Origin: Cavia porcellus
Lineage: Eukaryota; Chordata; Mammalia; Rodentia; Caviidae
Direction of reading: 5' to 3'
DNA length: 64,000 bases
Assembly: GCF_034190915.1 (NCBI RefSeq)
Contig: NW_026947514.1
Location: 8,406,201 to 8,470,200, forward strand
This document shows, piece by piece, positions 34,146 to 45,194 of this stretch (positions are counted from its first letter, which is position 1; every line of letters starts with the position of its first letter). A model generated the notes under the pieces. That model was given only the letters and a program-made list of their open reading frames with translations, was not told the origin of the DNA and searched no databases. Both the position numbers and the translations under genes were made by a program.

Positions 34146-34269
34146 CAGATTTCTACTTAAACAGATGTATGACGCTGCTTGCCTTAATGCACAGTTCTAA
34201 AGCTAAAGTCCTTCTAGTGGAGCTAATACCCACTAAGCAGGTCTTTCGGAAGTCACTGTATAAATCTGA

Positions 34270-34500
34270 CCCTCAAGCCCATGCGCTGGGAATCAACTAT
34301 GTAACAGGCCTGCATAACTTTGCCCTGTGCTATTTGACTCAATCCTCATGCAGAATACAGTCCATGAAGAGGTGCCCTTGCGGCCTGATGTTTTGTGGGT
34401 GCAGAAATTGTGACTTAGGCGCTCTGCAGGGCACACAGCTAGGAAGTGGTTGAAAAGGGCTTTGAACCCAGGTCCCTGAACCTGCAGTCCAGCGCCCCCA
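34270..34500 (+). mobile_element. MIR SINE
   Basis: AACTTTGCCCTGTGCTATTT, GTCCATGAAGAGG, GCACACAGCTAGGAAGTGGT and TTTGAACCCAGGTCCCTGAA cover most of a MIR, including the conserved core. Confidence 0.85.
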
Positions 34501-34889
34501 ACATCCTCGTAGGTAAGTGATGTGATGGGGTTAGGACAAGGGAGATGTGGATGTCACTGCAGCACGAGGTGGCTGCTGGTCCAGCCGTGAGACAGGGAAG
34601 AGTTTGTAAGCTGCAGGAACTCAGCTTTGCGGTGTGGCCATGCAGCGGAAGGTGGACAGGAGAGGCCTGGTCCTAACCCCATCCCTGCCCCCACCTGACA
34701 GCTCCTGCTGCAGCAACAGCCTGCCCTGAGAACCCTCTGGTTTTCCCCAGCCATGGGCCTTCGCAGAAGAGGCTCTCAGCCTGCCGGAAACCCGCCGTGC
34801 ATGCCAGGAATCAGCCAGAGGAGCTCCACGGGAACACGAAAGATGAGGTGCGCGAGGCTTATCAGGTTTGCAGGATTACACCTCCATAA
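34501..34889. other. Unique non-coding sequence
   Basis: No exon recognised. Confidence 0.5.
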
Positions 34890-35690
34890 AGCACCGAGCA
34901 CGCCGCCCCCCACCCCCACAGAGCCGCCCGCGTCGCTGCCACCTCTGGAGGACGTCGCCAGGAGCTCGGGGCCCGGCGGCCCCCACCAGTGCCACCCAGA
35001 GCCCCTCCACCGGCCGCACAATGGCACCGTCTGGAGGAGAGGGCGACAGCGCAGCGCGGGTTCCCTTCTAATCAAATTTTCACTGCGCTCTCTGACAGGT
35101 TTTTAAGTCACTTAAGGGATCTATTTATATGTGAAAGCATCAGCATCGTGCAGTAAATCCAACCACAAGCCAGTCCCATATTTTATTAAGTTTAAGTTCA
35201 GTGAAAGTGCAGCGCGGACGAGGGCCCGGTGTCTCTCCGTTACATCTGATTTGCGGTTCCCATAAAAAGGCCCACATGCCGCTGTTTCAGATGTGTTTTG
35301 GATTGAAAATAGGATTAATGTGCTAAAGTGTGATTAGAATGGTTAAACACGATTAATTGGAACAGACTTCTGCTGCCCAGGGAGCTGCTCCGCCGCTGGC
35401 CCGGCTCCAGGTTACCAAGTGAACAAAGCCGGCCGACTGTCCAAGCCCTGCCCCGCCTCGCCTCGCGTGCCGTGCCCTTGCGTGCGCTCCTCGCCAGCCT
35501 GTCTCAGGGCAGATTAAATGCAGCTGAGAATGCTGGGCCGCTCGGCACGGCCGTCCTCCGGGAATAGGCAGGAACCCCGGGCCGGCCGGGCCTCACGGTG
35601 CTGGCCAGAGCTGCCTGCTGCGCTCCGGGGGCAGCGGGCCAGGTGGCTGGCCGGGGGTGGGAGCGAGCTGGGGGTTTTTCCAATGATCTA
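34890..35690. promoter_or_regulatory. CpG-rich blocks around an AT-rich homeobox-motif stretch
   Basis: 34890-35070 and 35385-35680 are locally CpG-rich in an otherwise CpG-poor window (for example GCCCGCGTCGCTGCC, CCGGGCCGGCCGGGCC). Between them 35100-35375 is AT-rich with several TAAT-core motifs (GGATTAATGTGC, TGTGATTAGAATGG, ACGATTAATTGG). No transcription start or exon can be recognised; an open frame 34753-35106 (+) has no family signature. A regulatory island is plausible but unproven. Confidence 0.3.
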
Positions 35691-35989
35691 TTCAAGCCCT
35701 GAACTTGCATCGAGGTGCTACCTACCACAATGACGGCTTGATTAACTTGGGGCCCCAGAGGCAGGGAGATTGGAGCTGGCTCCTGAAGGCTGCTTGGATG
35801 GGCAGGAGGGCCAGGCCTGCTCAGGCCACCCTCGGTCCCCAGGGGTCATCAGGCTAGACAGGTACACCTTGCTCCTTAAAGGTTTTAACCCAGAGCCCAG
35901 ATCCTGCGGCGGGGGTTCCCCTGGGCTGGGCCTTTTCCCTTGTTGGAGCGTCCAAGAAAGGGGAGTGGACCCCAGGCGGTGGCCACAGA

Positions 35990-36086
35990 TGTATCTGTGT
36001 GCAATGTGCGTGCCTGTGCATGTCACTGCAGTGCATGTGTGTTTATGCTGCCTGTGTGTCTGCATGTGCATGCCTGGGCACATGTG
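35990..36086 (+). repeat. TG-rich low-complexity tract
   Basis: Degenerate TGTGTG/TGCATG sequence over about 95 bases. Confidence 0.75.
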
Positions 36087-36454
36087 TGACAGCCAGGACC
36101 AGCTGACACCAGATCAAACAGATCTGCTGCTCCCAGGCCAGTGACAGAACACATGTGACCCTCTATCCCCTTAACTGCAAACAGGGCCCCAAATCCAAGA
36201 CCTACTTTGCCCATTAAAACGTGGGTGCATCTCAATTCAGGGTATACGTGTAACCAGCGTCTTTCTTGTTCCCTATGCTGCTGCCCAGGAAGTGGTGACA
36301 CTCTGGTTGCTGGCACTTGTACTGAAAAAATTCAGTATTGTGGCTCTGGGGCCGCTTTCAGATTGAGCAGCACATTGGTATTTAAACTTCTAGGAGAAGG
36401 CAGTACCAATTGGGCCCTGCCAGGGGTGGCCCTTACTCTATGCTGGGTTCTCTG

Positions 36455-36693
36455 CCTTTCCTCTGTCTCTGTCTCTCTGTCTGTCTGTCTCTTTCTCTGT
36501 CTCTGTCTGTCTCTGTCTCTGTCTCTCTCTCTTTTTTTTTTTTTTTACATAGAGTCTCACTATGCAGTTCAGGCTGGCCTTAAGCTCACTTTGTAGCCCA
36601 GCCTAGCCTTGAACTCTCAGGTATCCTCCTGCCTCAGCCTCCTAAGTGCTGGGATTACAGGCATGAGCCACCAAGCCTGGCTCCCTTTCCTCT
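36455..36693 (-). mobile_element. B1-like SINE whose tail became a (CAGA)n microsatellite
   Basis: SINE body 36547-36683 reversed (CAGGCTGGCCTTAAGCTCAC, CTCCTGCCTCAGCCTCCTAA, GCTGGGATTACAGGCATGAG). Left of it are a T run and a (TCTG/TCTC)n run from 36465 to 36531. CCTTTCCTCT lies outside the microsatellite at 36455-36464 and after the SINE head at 36684-36693, so the microsatellite is inside the insertion and is derived from the A tail. Confidence 0.85.
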
Positions 36694-37285
36694 TTACTGA
36701 GCTCAGGCTGGGCCATATTTCTTTCCTCTCTGTCCCTTCTATCCCCACGAGGCCTGCTCAACTCAGGTGATAAGAAGTTTCTCATCTCACCCAGCATCCA
36801 CTTGTTGGTTTTCTAGGTAAATAAGTACCCTGTTACAAAATCAGTGAAGGGCCCGAGCTACTTAGCCGAGAGCACCAGGGAAGCCCAGTGCCCTTGGATT
36901 TACCCACAGGTTGGGCCCTCTATGAACTCCAAGAGGAATGTTGCATCATTCAGAGGGCGAGGGTGGCTATGGGGATCCTGCTCTGCTCCCCACAGGGCCC
37001 AGCTCTTTCCAGGGACTTCCCTGTCCCACTCCTGTCCCAGCCCAGCACTCCAGAGGGGAGGAAGCATCTTCTCAGTGGTACTGAAGCCAATGCTGGTCGC
37101 TGTGTTCCCATCTGCTTAGGGTGGCCGAGATCCCTGTGCTTCCTCTGCAGGAGGACACAGTGGCCAGCATCATGTGGAAGGTGTCACAGCATATCTGACC
37201 TTGGGCAGCAGCGTCCACCCACCCCACCCCCTGCCGACAGGCCACTTCCCCTCTCCGCTTTTGCTCCTGAAAAAGGCACAGTGTT
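36694..37285. other. Unique non-coding sequence
   Basis: No exon or repeat recognised. Confidence 0.5.
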
Positions 37286-37457
37286 GCTGGGCGTGGTGCT
37301 GCACAGGTGTAAAATCCCAGCACTGGGCAGAAAGGTTGCAAGTTCAAACCTAGGTCAGGCAACTTCTGAGACCTTGTCTCAAAAGAAAAAATATTAGGAA
37401 AGGACTGAGGGTATAGCATAGCGTGAATGCCCTGGGTTCAATCCCCAGTTCTGCTAT
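37286..37457 (+). mobile_element. Dimeric B1+ID SINE
   Basis: B1-like monomer (GGGCGTGGTGCTGCACAGGT, GTTGCAAGTTCAAACCTAGG, GAGACCTTGTCTCAAAAG) then ID-like monomer (GGACTGAGGGTATAGCATAG, CCCTGGGTTCAATCCCCAGT). Confidence 0.85.
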
Positions 37458-38061
37458 GGGGAGACCGAGTCGATAGGCCCCTGGCCAAAGGAATGAAAGA
37501 GGGGTTCTCATGTCACCACCCCTAACACCCCGGGCCACCTCTCACTCCAGAGGCTCTGGGACCGAGCTTCCCATAGCAGAGCTGGGAGCAGGCGAACGAC
37601 CAGACGTCGGCCCAGGGAGTGAGGAAAACGTGGTCTCTGCCCTGGGTGGGCAGCTTCCCTCGGTCCTCCGAGGAACCTTTTAGAACATTCCCTAGAGTGT
37701 CCCTCAAAAGGAGGGGAGACACAAACCCAAGGACCCCCAACCCTTGAGGCCACACTCTGCCTCAGCTTTCTAGAAAATTCTGTGAGAAAAAGGCTGAGAG
37801 AGAGCAGGGAAGCTCTGCAAGGGTGGGACTGGTTATCCGAGCCACAGTTAGGGCACAGAGAGTGGCTGCGGTGAAGGGTGGCATTCGTTCACAGGTGGCC
37901 TTGCTCCCCTCCCAGCTCTGTACCCACCTGTGGCTTCCCATTCTGACCTCTGTGGCCCTTCCTCACTAAAAAATATTTTAAAGCTTGTGTTTTACAGCTC
38001 CACTGGTATGCAATGAATATCATCTCAGCTGGGTTAATTATTACAAGTCCATTATCATATT
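37458..38061. other. Unique non-coding sequence
   Basis: No exon or repeat recognised. Confidence 0.5.
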
Positions 38062-38178
38062 CCTCTTTTTTTAAGACAGGGTCTTGCTATGTAACTCAGG
38101 TTGGCCTTGAATTTGTGACGATCCTCCTGTCTCAGCCTCCTGACCACTGGAACTGCAGGTGTGTGCCTACCCAGCTTC
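38062..38178 (-). mobile_element. B1-like SINE
   Basis: T run, GACAGGGTCTTGCTATGTAA, GGTTGGCCTTGAATTTGTGA, CTCCTGTCTCAGCCTCCTGA and CTGCAGGTGTGTGCCTACC in order. Confidence 0.85.
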
Positions 38179-38849
38179 ACATGTCCTTCTTGATTGAAAA
38201 ATAAACTGCAGTTAAAGCCCTTTTTGAGCCCTACATATGGTACTCACTGCCAAGAAGGTCAGCCGTAGAACAATCCCTGCTTCTACCCACAGCCAACAAG
38301 GCTTTGGGCTCTGCTGTCCCTTCCTGTTCCCCTCTGACTGCGCTGTCTGAGCTTCTCATCTCCGGGGACTTCAGCATGGAGGGCTCACGGCAGCCTATGT
38401 CGCCTCTGGTCCTCCTGGTCACTTAGTCTGGTATGGCTCCCTCTTCCGGTCTGCCCCACAGGCGTCACCCATTCAGGGCACAGGTACTCACTTCCTTGGT
38501 GTCGATCCCATCTCCCCACTTCAACTTCAAGCTCCGAGAGGTCAGGAGGGAGTCCACGGGATTCATCACAGGGTCCCTAGGGCTCAGCCGTGTGCACAAG
38601 GGACTTCAGGGGCTGCTGGGATGAGCGCCCAGAGCCCCATCAGTCACAGAGCTCCTTGCCTGCGTGCGTCCTCGGTCTCCATGATAACCTGCCTCCTGGG
38701 CCAAGCATCAGTGCCACCCTGAGGGAGCTTGCGGAGCTTCCTGCCTCTCCTTTACCTCTGAGTTGAAAGCCTGGGTAGCAGGTGTCTTTGCAGACAGGGC
38801 TGCAGTGGTAACGTGTGTAGGTACCCAATGGGAGCCTCCTGAGCAAGTA
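38179..38849. other. Unique non-coding sequence
   Basis: No exon or repeat recognised. Confidence 0.5.
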
Positions 38850-39125
38850 GGCGGGGCTTTGGAAAGATCGCTGGATTATTGGTGCTCATAGCTAGCTTGG
38901 AAGGCGGGGCCTGATTGGAAGAGGCGGGGCCTGGTTGGAAGAGGCTGTCACAAGAGCGTGGCCTAGAAGGGTGCAGCTCCCTTCCTAGCTCCGCCCTTTG
39001 CTCTCCACTTCCTGTGGGCCATGCCCTGAGCAGCTCTCCTGCGCCAGGCTCTTCTGCCCTGCCACCCTGCCTTGGAGCCAGCCAACTGTGTGCTGAAACC
39101 TCTACAAGCTAAGCCAAACTAGACC
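38850..39125 (+). mobile_element. ERVL-MaLR LTR (MTE/ORR1-like), partial
   Basis: Three GGCGGGGC boxes (about 38850, 38903, 38923), CACTTCCTGTGGGCCATGCC, CTTGGAGCCAGCCAACTGTG and TGAAACCTCTACAAGCTAAG are in the order of a rodent MaLR LTR. The polyadenylation site region is degraded. The second and third GC boxes lie in a 20-bp imperfect tandem duplication. Confidence 0.65.
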
Positions 39126-39264
39126 TCTCCTGCTTGGAGCTGTGGGAGGTGGGCATTGCATTCCAGTGATGAACAGGTGAGACCTAACCTGAGCAGAGCA
39201 GACGCGATAGGACTCTATCCAGAAACAGGCGTTTATTAAGGGTCCACTGGCATTTTCGACTTGT

Positions 39265-39465
39265 TTCCTTGAAAGAGACATTTTTTTAAAATGTTTAAAC
39301 CAAGGCCTTCACACTGAGCTACATCCTCAGGACCTGCCCCTCCTGGCCTTTTTCATGTTTCATTTTGAGACAGTGTCTTGGTAAACTGCTAAATGGCCCA
39401 GCCTGGGCTGAAACTTGTGATTCTCCTGCCTCAGCCCCTAGAGGGCTGGGATGGCAGCAGCCCCT
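39265..39465 (-). mobile_element. Dimeric B1+ID SINE, old
   Basis: CTTCACACTGAGCTACATCC (ID part) precedes GAGACAGTGTCTTGGTAAAC and TTCTCCTGCCTCAGCCCCTA (B1 part). Heavily diverged. Confidence 0.75.
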
Positions 39466-41434
39466 CAACCCAGACTTGGAAAAGGATTTCCAGTAGTGTT
39501 CCTTGGAGCTCCCCAGCACTGTCTCAGGGGGACACAGGGACTTCATTCTGTGTGAGTCTGGCCCTGACCCCTTCCACCCGAGGAGTTCTGCTTGAGCTTT
39601 CAGCACCAGGCCTCTCGCCGTTTGAAGAAAAGGTTTTTGTCATGAAATAAAAAGTTTCAAACACACCGACCTCATAGCTACACCAGTAATGCAATCGTGC
39701 TGGCATGCAGGATGGTGATGACTCTCCCTGCAGCGCCAGGCCTGGGCCCAGTTTGCTTCTAATTCCTGCCATGAACTCACTGATCAGATGCCCAAAACTG
39801 CCCACAAGTGGGGTGTGTGGCCCCCACCCTCCTCTTTTAACTCAGGATGGTAGGGCGGAGGATTCGAAGGGAAGTGTCTGGGGGACCCAGCTTCCTGCGG
39901 CAGCCAGCAGGATTTCCACCTAAGATCCTGCCATCCTGGAGCTCCTCGGGGGCGGCCTGCCTGGCTGCTGATAGGAAGTGCCCCGCATGGCTCAAGGTTG
40001 GAAGCCCAGGCTTCCCCTTTGGCCCTTCCCCCTTCTTTTCCAAGAAGAGCTGGTTTGGGTTGAGTGGGGCCAGGAGCAGCATAGAGATAGAGAAAAGAGG
40101 AGCTGCGTTTTTAGGAAGGAGCCCACAACTCATACAGCAGAACACAGTGCCTTAATCCAGCATGGGGCGTGGGGAAGGGCCTCCGCTAAGGGCTCAGAGA
40201 GCATCCACAGCTTTGAGCGCCCAGGCTACCCTGCCTGGCTGCCTCCCTCCCCCCAGATCCCTCAGCAGTGAAGGCCTGGCCTCAGCCTCCAGCCCCTGGG
40301 GGTGACCTGACCCAGTGGCACCACCAGGCCTGGCTCTAAGAACACCCAGCCATTCCGCAGCTGCCAAACTTCATCTAATCCAGCTTTATGACGTGATTTA
40401 TTTTGCATCAGTCCTGAGGCCCCTCAAGGAACAAGGGCAAAGTTTCTCAAGGCCTTGCTGAGTTTGGCCCGTGTTTTCCCCAAGCTCCAGGAGCGGCAAA
40501 GCGAGTGTTTGGGATTCTGCCAGCGGCCTAGTGCCCTCCTAGCTCCCTGGGTCCAGGGCTGAGTCACTGGGCTGCAGCTGCCTGAGCCAGGCCAGGCTCA
40601 GAGCTGCAGAGCGGGGCCTCCTTTCCTGCGGGATGGGTGGGGCCACACATGCCTTATCCAGAAAACTTGGTTCCCGGGTTCAGAATAAAAATGGGAAGAG
40701 GCTCCATCAAGGCTGTGCTGTCCGCTCAGCTTTATCCCAGTGTCTCTTTCCCCGCAACCCTGCCCACCCCAGCAGGCAGTGGTTACTGTGACATCTGACA
40801 CCAGGATCTGAGACGTTTCGTCCCTGAATCTCTTTTCAGACATGACCTCATTTGCTGGGGGTGATCCCACGAGGACAGTGGCTTTAAGGGAACATCCGGC
40901 AGCTTTCTGCTTCTGGTCTCTAGCATGTCTCGTCTCAGAACAAGACTGGCCAGCCTCTGCCCTTTCTCGACCTGGAGGATGGAGTGCGGTGAGGTCCGGG
41001 CCATACTCGATGAGGTCAGGGGTCCCCACCTCCACCCTCCCCCAGCCCATCACCTTCCCTCCCTCCTGGGCACGGGTCTCTATGACCCGAGCCAGCAGCT
41101 GCCCCTGTCCTGCAGGGCAATGACACGGCACAAGGTCTCCCCCAGGTCACCAGCCTCTGAGGGCAGTGGCCTAAGGCACTGCGCCTCTGTGGATGCCAGC
41201 GGACATGGTTGGGAAGTGAGGATGTGACCTGGATTGGCCCCCTCGTTTGTTCAGTGATCAGTGGCTGTCTGCGGGGTGCAGGCCTCACAGTGGCACCGGA
41301 GGGCTGGGAACTGGACAGAGCTGGAGTGGGGATCCAGGTTCCCACACAGGGAGGAATCCCATTCTCACTCTTCTTCACTGCAGTGGGGCCCTGGTCCCCT
41401 GCGGTCCCTAAGACTTCATGTAAACCTGGCCTTT
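39466..41434. other. Unique GC-rich non-coding sequence
   Basis: No exon recognised. The frame 40598-41131 (-) is overlapped by frames on the other strand and carries no family signature. Confidence 0.5.
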
Positions 41435-41990
41435 CATTCACCCCACAAACGCTTCCTGAACCAAGCACCACTGCAGGTGGCAGAGGTGGAGCCAGTGAGT
41501 AAATCAGACCAACCCGAACCCTCTAAAGCAAATAAACCAGCAGGCAAGATCAGCAGACTGTGGGGGAGACTGCTGGTTATATCGGGAATACAGTCCAATA
41601 TATCATGAGTGATGGTGGGGGTTTCAGGGTAGTGTAAAGTTATACTTACCATGCTGTCAGGAAAAGGAAACTTGGGGACCTTGGGATACTAGAAAGGGCA
41701 CAATGACACACGGAATGGTCTGGAGAGACCTCCCTGAGAAGGTGATATTTGGGCAAAGGCTACAAGTAGATGAAAAGAGTGAGCCATTCAGACACAGAGG
41801 AAACAACATGTGCAATGGTCCTGTGGTGCAGTGGAGCCAGGAGTGTGCCTGGTACAGAAAAGGCTGGTGATGAGGTGGGCTCTGAGGCAGCAGGGCACGT
41901 GCAGGAGGCTTGTGGGTGCACCGCCAATCAGGTGAGGTCCTTGGCTCAATTCAGGTGGAAATCATGAGCCAGTAAAGTGCAACTCTGCCA
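41435..41990. mobile_element. Ancient mammalian interspersed repeat, family not assigned
   Basis: CATTCACCCCACAAACGCTT at the left, then GAGAAGGTGATATTTGGGCA, GTGCAATGGTCCTGTGGTGC and AGGAGTGTGCCTGGTACAGA follow a pattern widespread in placental genomes that starts like an inverted L2 3' end. Confidence 0.45.
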
Positions 41991-42246
41991 ACAACCTGGT
42001 GTCACCAGATGACACAGCCGGCTGCGGGTTAGTGCCACACCAACCCCTGCCATCCTAGGCTGCCTTGTGTTGGACGTCACAGGCTGACTCTGCAGGATGC
42101 TGGTCTCTGTTGCTGCTCTGCTTGGCTGCCGGCCTCTGAAGCTCTGCAGGGCAAACAGTCTCCAGTGTTTACCACCCTTGACCATTCTGTCTGAACATGG
42201 TAAGAATCTTGAGTAGATTCACAGGACTTTTGGAGCCCACACTAGC

Positions 42247-42609
42247 TGAGAAATAAACCACGGGCAAGTTTAGAGAACCACCAAGGTAAGTCTTTATTTT
42301 AACTGGGTCAGTACTGCCCACGAGGGATCAGAACACAAGAGGGAGGGATGCTAGATCAGGAAAGACATACAGAGAGCGGCTTATACAGCAGCTGCAGGGC
42401 TGTGATTGGTCCGAGTGCGGGTCACCATTGGTTTAGATTCCAGCCTGCTGATTGGTCCAGGTGGAGTCCTGTGCTGTCATAGCAGTGATTCAGTGAGGGG
42501 GAAGGGGATGCAGGCTGTCTGACTGATAGCTGTTGAGTCTAGAGGGAAGCACCCCCCACCCAATCCTGGACTCAGATTAGACAGCGAGAGAGGACAGGGA
42601 TTTCAGACA
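42247..42609 (-). mobile_element. Probable class I solo LTR
   Basis: Minus strand: three CCAAT boxes (reverse of ATTGG near 42403, 42430 and 42452), a TATA-like CTGTATAAGCCGC near 42385 and AATAAAGACTTACC near 42295, ending near GGTTTATTTCTCA. This is the usual U3-R-U5 order. No target duplication could be confirmed, so the ends are approximate. Confidence 0.55.
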
Positions 42610-43409
42610 GGCTGGGGCCACCAGCCACCTCCTTCTCAGCCTCAGCTCGGCATGCAGGTGCAGGTGGAGATGCCACACACGCTGTCAACACTCATGCAGA
42701 GCTACCCCCAAAAGTTCCATCTGACTTGGGTCTTCTGTGCCTGACACTCTGGACAAACAAAGGGACAGAGCCAGTCCCCTGAGGACCCAGACGGGGACCT
42801 GGGCAGCATGGCGGAGTCGGTGAGAAGGTGTCCTCAAGTCCACGGGGCTGACTCCTGCCAGCACGGTAGCCATTGGCTACTTGTGGGTCCCAAGCTCCAT
42901 ATTGGAAATGCGCCTTGGAAACTGGCCCATTCCATGCTGGGAGACCCAGGCAGCAGGGACTGATTCTGAACCTAATTCCCCAAATTGCTTCCGGGTCTGT
43001 TGTCTGCTGCATTCCACCTGGACTCGGAGAGAGAAGCCCACGAGAGCGGGGCCCTGGAGTCAGGTTCCGCCTCGTGAGCAGAGGGACTGGCCCCACCAAT
43101 GAAGCTCAGGGTGTTCATGGAGAAAATGGTGCTTTCTTCCAGGTGCACACATGGGGTCTCTGAAAGCAGGGGGCACAAGGTTGTGGGGAGTGAGGCTCCC
43201 ATCACGGGTGGTGTTCAAGCAGCAGTTGGGGGCTCTTCTCTCGGGGAGGTGATCCACCACCGAAGCCAGGATGGAATTCCCAACTCATTTCCAGTTCCTC
43301 TTTAACTGTCACCCTCTTTTCCACATAAGGTAATGCTCACAGGTTTGGGGATTAGGATGCAGATCCCTGGGCCATGATTCATCCCCACAGGGCCCCAAGC
43401 CTGGCCAGC
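42610..43409. other. Unique non-coding sequence
   Basis: No exon recognised. 43315-43370 may be a fragment of an old MLT1-type LTR. Confidence 0.45.
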
Positions 43410-43500
43410 CCACTGTATTCATCTGAAAAGGGGGAAACTGAGGCACATAGACATGTTCAGACTGTCTCTCAGAGAGTGGGTCACAGGGCTGAGTTTCAGC
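43410..43500 (+). mobile_element. MIR SINE fragment
   Basis: TCATCTGAAAAGGGGGAAAC followed by TGAGGCACATAGACATG is the conserved MIR core. Confidence 0.65.
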
Positions 43501-43995
43501 CTGAAGGGCCTGAGAGGGTGTGGCCACCTCTAGGGGAAGAAGAGAACCCCAGGGAAGGGACCCCAAAGGGACTCAGCCTGGACGTGGGAGTCCAGAATGG
43601 AGAAGGTGTGGGTGGGGGGTGGCAGCTAACAGCCGCCAGCCGAGGCAGTGCAGGGTTTCCAAGTGTTCCGGACTCTCTGCTCCAACCTCGCAAAGGCTCC
43701 TAAGAGCTTTTAAATAAATATTCCCCATAACAGAAGTTAAAACATTTTAAAACATATTTATTCATTTTTTAAAAATAAGACAGAAATCTGTACATGTCAG
43801 TGTATTTTTTAAGGAGAAAAACCCTGTACTTCCTAAAAAAAGAAAAGAACAGAAGAATGAGAAGAGGTCTTGGTTTTGGGTGTTTTCACATGTCTTCAGC
43901 CCCTGGCTTAGGGAAAGGGAAGCCCTTTCTTGAAGGTTCCTCACTCGCTGTGTGGCCATGCAGTGCTCTGGCTGAAGGGGGAGAAGAAACCCAGT
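43501..43995. other. Unique sequence upstream of the provirus
   Basis: AT-rich around 43700-43860; nothing recognised. Confidence 0.5.
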
Positions 43996-44436
43996 GTCCC
44001 TGTTATACTAAGAGGCTGAAAAATTAAAATAATTGATTAAAAGATAATTAGCACAAATAGTTAGTTAAAAGGATAGTTATTAGCAGTATTGTCATTCTGT
44101 ACTGAGCTCGTTACCCTAGTAACCAAGCACCAACCACATAGTTATAGATTAACTGACCTTGTTGTTATGCTGTTCTGTATGTATCGTCTCCCCCCAAGTA
44201 ACCTGTGTTCTATGTCAACTTTTGTTCCCCTTGTAAGAGACAAATAATGCTGTGTCAAACATTGTTCCCTTTATGAGAGACAAATATTCCTGGAATTGGC
44301 AGACCAAGGGCTATGAGTTGGCTAACTACCCACTGTGAAATGCCTCTGACCTCAAGCAAAAGGGAGCAAAGGCCCACCTTGTTTCTGTTTCTCATTGCTA
44401 TGTACTTAATGATCAATGAGCTAATCATAAATGAAC

Positions 44437-44443
44437 TATAAAA
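44437..44443 (+). promoter_or_regulatory. LTR TATA box
   Basis: TATAAAA, 72 bases upstream of the AATAAA signal; the same site is kept in the 3' LTR at 50171-50177. Confidence 0.75.
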
Positions 44444-44514
44444 ATCAGTCAGAATTCCAACTCAGGTACATAGCTTTGCAAATTCCATCTGTACTGTGTC
44501 TCTGGGCCAGCTAA

Positions 44515-44520
44515 AATAAA
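44515..44520 (+). terminator. LTR polyadenylation signal
   Basis: AATAAA, conserved at 50249-50254 in the 3' LTR. In a provirus the 3' copy serves to end the transcript. Confidence 0.75.
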
Positions 44521-44620
44521 AGCACTTCTGTTAAAAAGATATCTTGCCCCGTTTATCATCTTGGGGGTCTTGCCGTGTTTTTCATCATGGGGCCTTGTTT
44601 TTTGAGTGGGGTACAACATT

Positions 44621-44638
44621 TGGGGGCTCATCCGGGAT
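44621..44638 (+). other. Primer binding site, tRNA-Pro type
   Basis: TGGGGGCTCATCCGGGAT starts 2 bases after the LTR. It equals the proline-tRNA primer site of gammaretroviruses except for one base (A for G in CTCGTCC). It places this provirus in the tRNA-Pro-primed group. Confidence 0.92.
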
Positions 44639-44690
44639 TACATGGGGACCCCTCCCCACATTTTTTCACTGATCGATCGGCTTGAACCAT

Positions 44691-44700
44691 CTGTAAGTAT
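44691..44700 (+). promoter_or_regulatory. Candidate major splice donor
   Basis: CTGTAAGTAT contains GTAAGTAT, a near-ideal match to the U1 site, 53 bases after the primer site, where gammaretroviruses keep the donor for env mRNA. Use is inferred. Confidence 0.5.
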
Positions 44701-45153
44701 TTGGGTCTTTTGTTTTTTGTAATTTGAGTGCACACATTTGAAGTTGCAGGGGAACTTGGCTGGCTCCTTCTGCACTGGAGCAGGACGCCCTCCAGGACAG
44801 AGCTTCTAGCCCATTTGTAATTTGGGATTTTTTATACATTTGGTTTTGTGCTTGGTATATTTTTATTGTGGAGCCATTTGTTCATTTCATTCTGTTACCT
44901 CAGTACTAACATTCAGGTTTCTTTTTTCTCTTAAACTACTGTTGCAGGTTCCATGCAGCTTATTGGACGTAAAGGTCATAATGAAAATTTATTTCCCTTT
45001 AGGTCGCTGAACCGCAGACAAAAAAACCTTTGTTTGTATCTTTAATGTTAGTCTTGTCTTTTGTGGTGCCTTGTTCAGTGTTTTAGTCCTCAACTGATTA
45101 TGTACAACCTTGGCATTCCTTTAGAAGTATTTTTCTTTCTGGTTAAAATGTAA

Positions 45154-45194
<41 letters not shown>

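Larger units (their letters stand above)
44001..44618 (+). mobile_element. Provirus 5' LTR
   Basis: 618 bp, starting TGTTATACTAAGAGG and ending GGTACAACA, with the TG...CA ends of retroviral LTRs. A TATA box (TATAAAA, 44437-44443) and polyadenylation signal (AATAAA, 44515-44520) set the U3/R boundaries. The U5 part contains an imperfect ~27-bp tandem duplication (two copies of a CTTGCC...TTTATCATC/TTTCATCAT...GGGG unit) that the 3' LTR has only once. Most of the sequence matches 49733-50281 at about 95%. Confidence 0.96.

Noticed and set aside
34753..35106. Coding exon in the CpG-rich block
   Set aside because: The frame is Pro/Ser/Arg-rich, without family similarity or clear splice sites that would support an exon.
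36888..37397. 169-codon open frame as a gene
   Set aside because: Its C-terminal part is translated from the dimeric SINE at 37286; no domain elsewhere.
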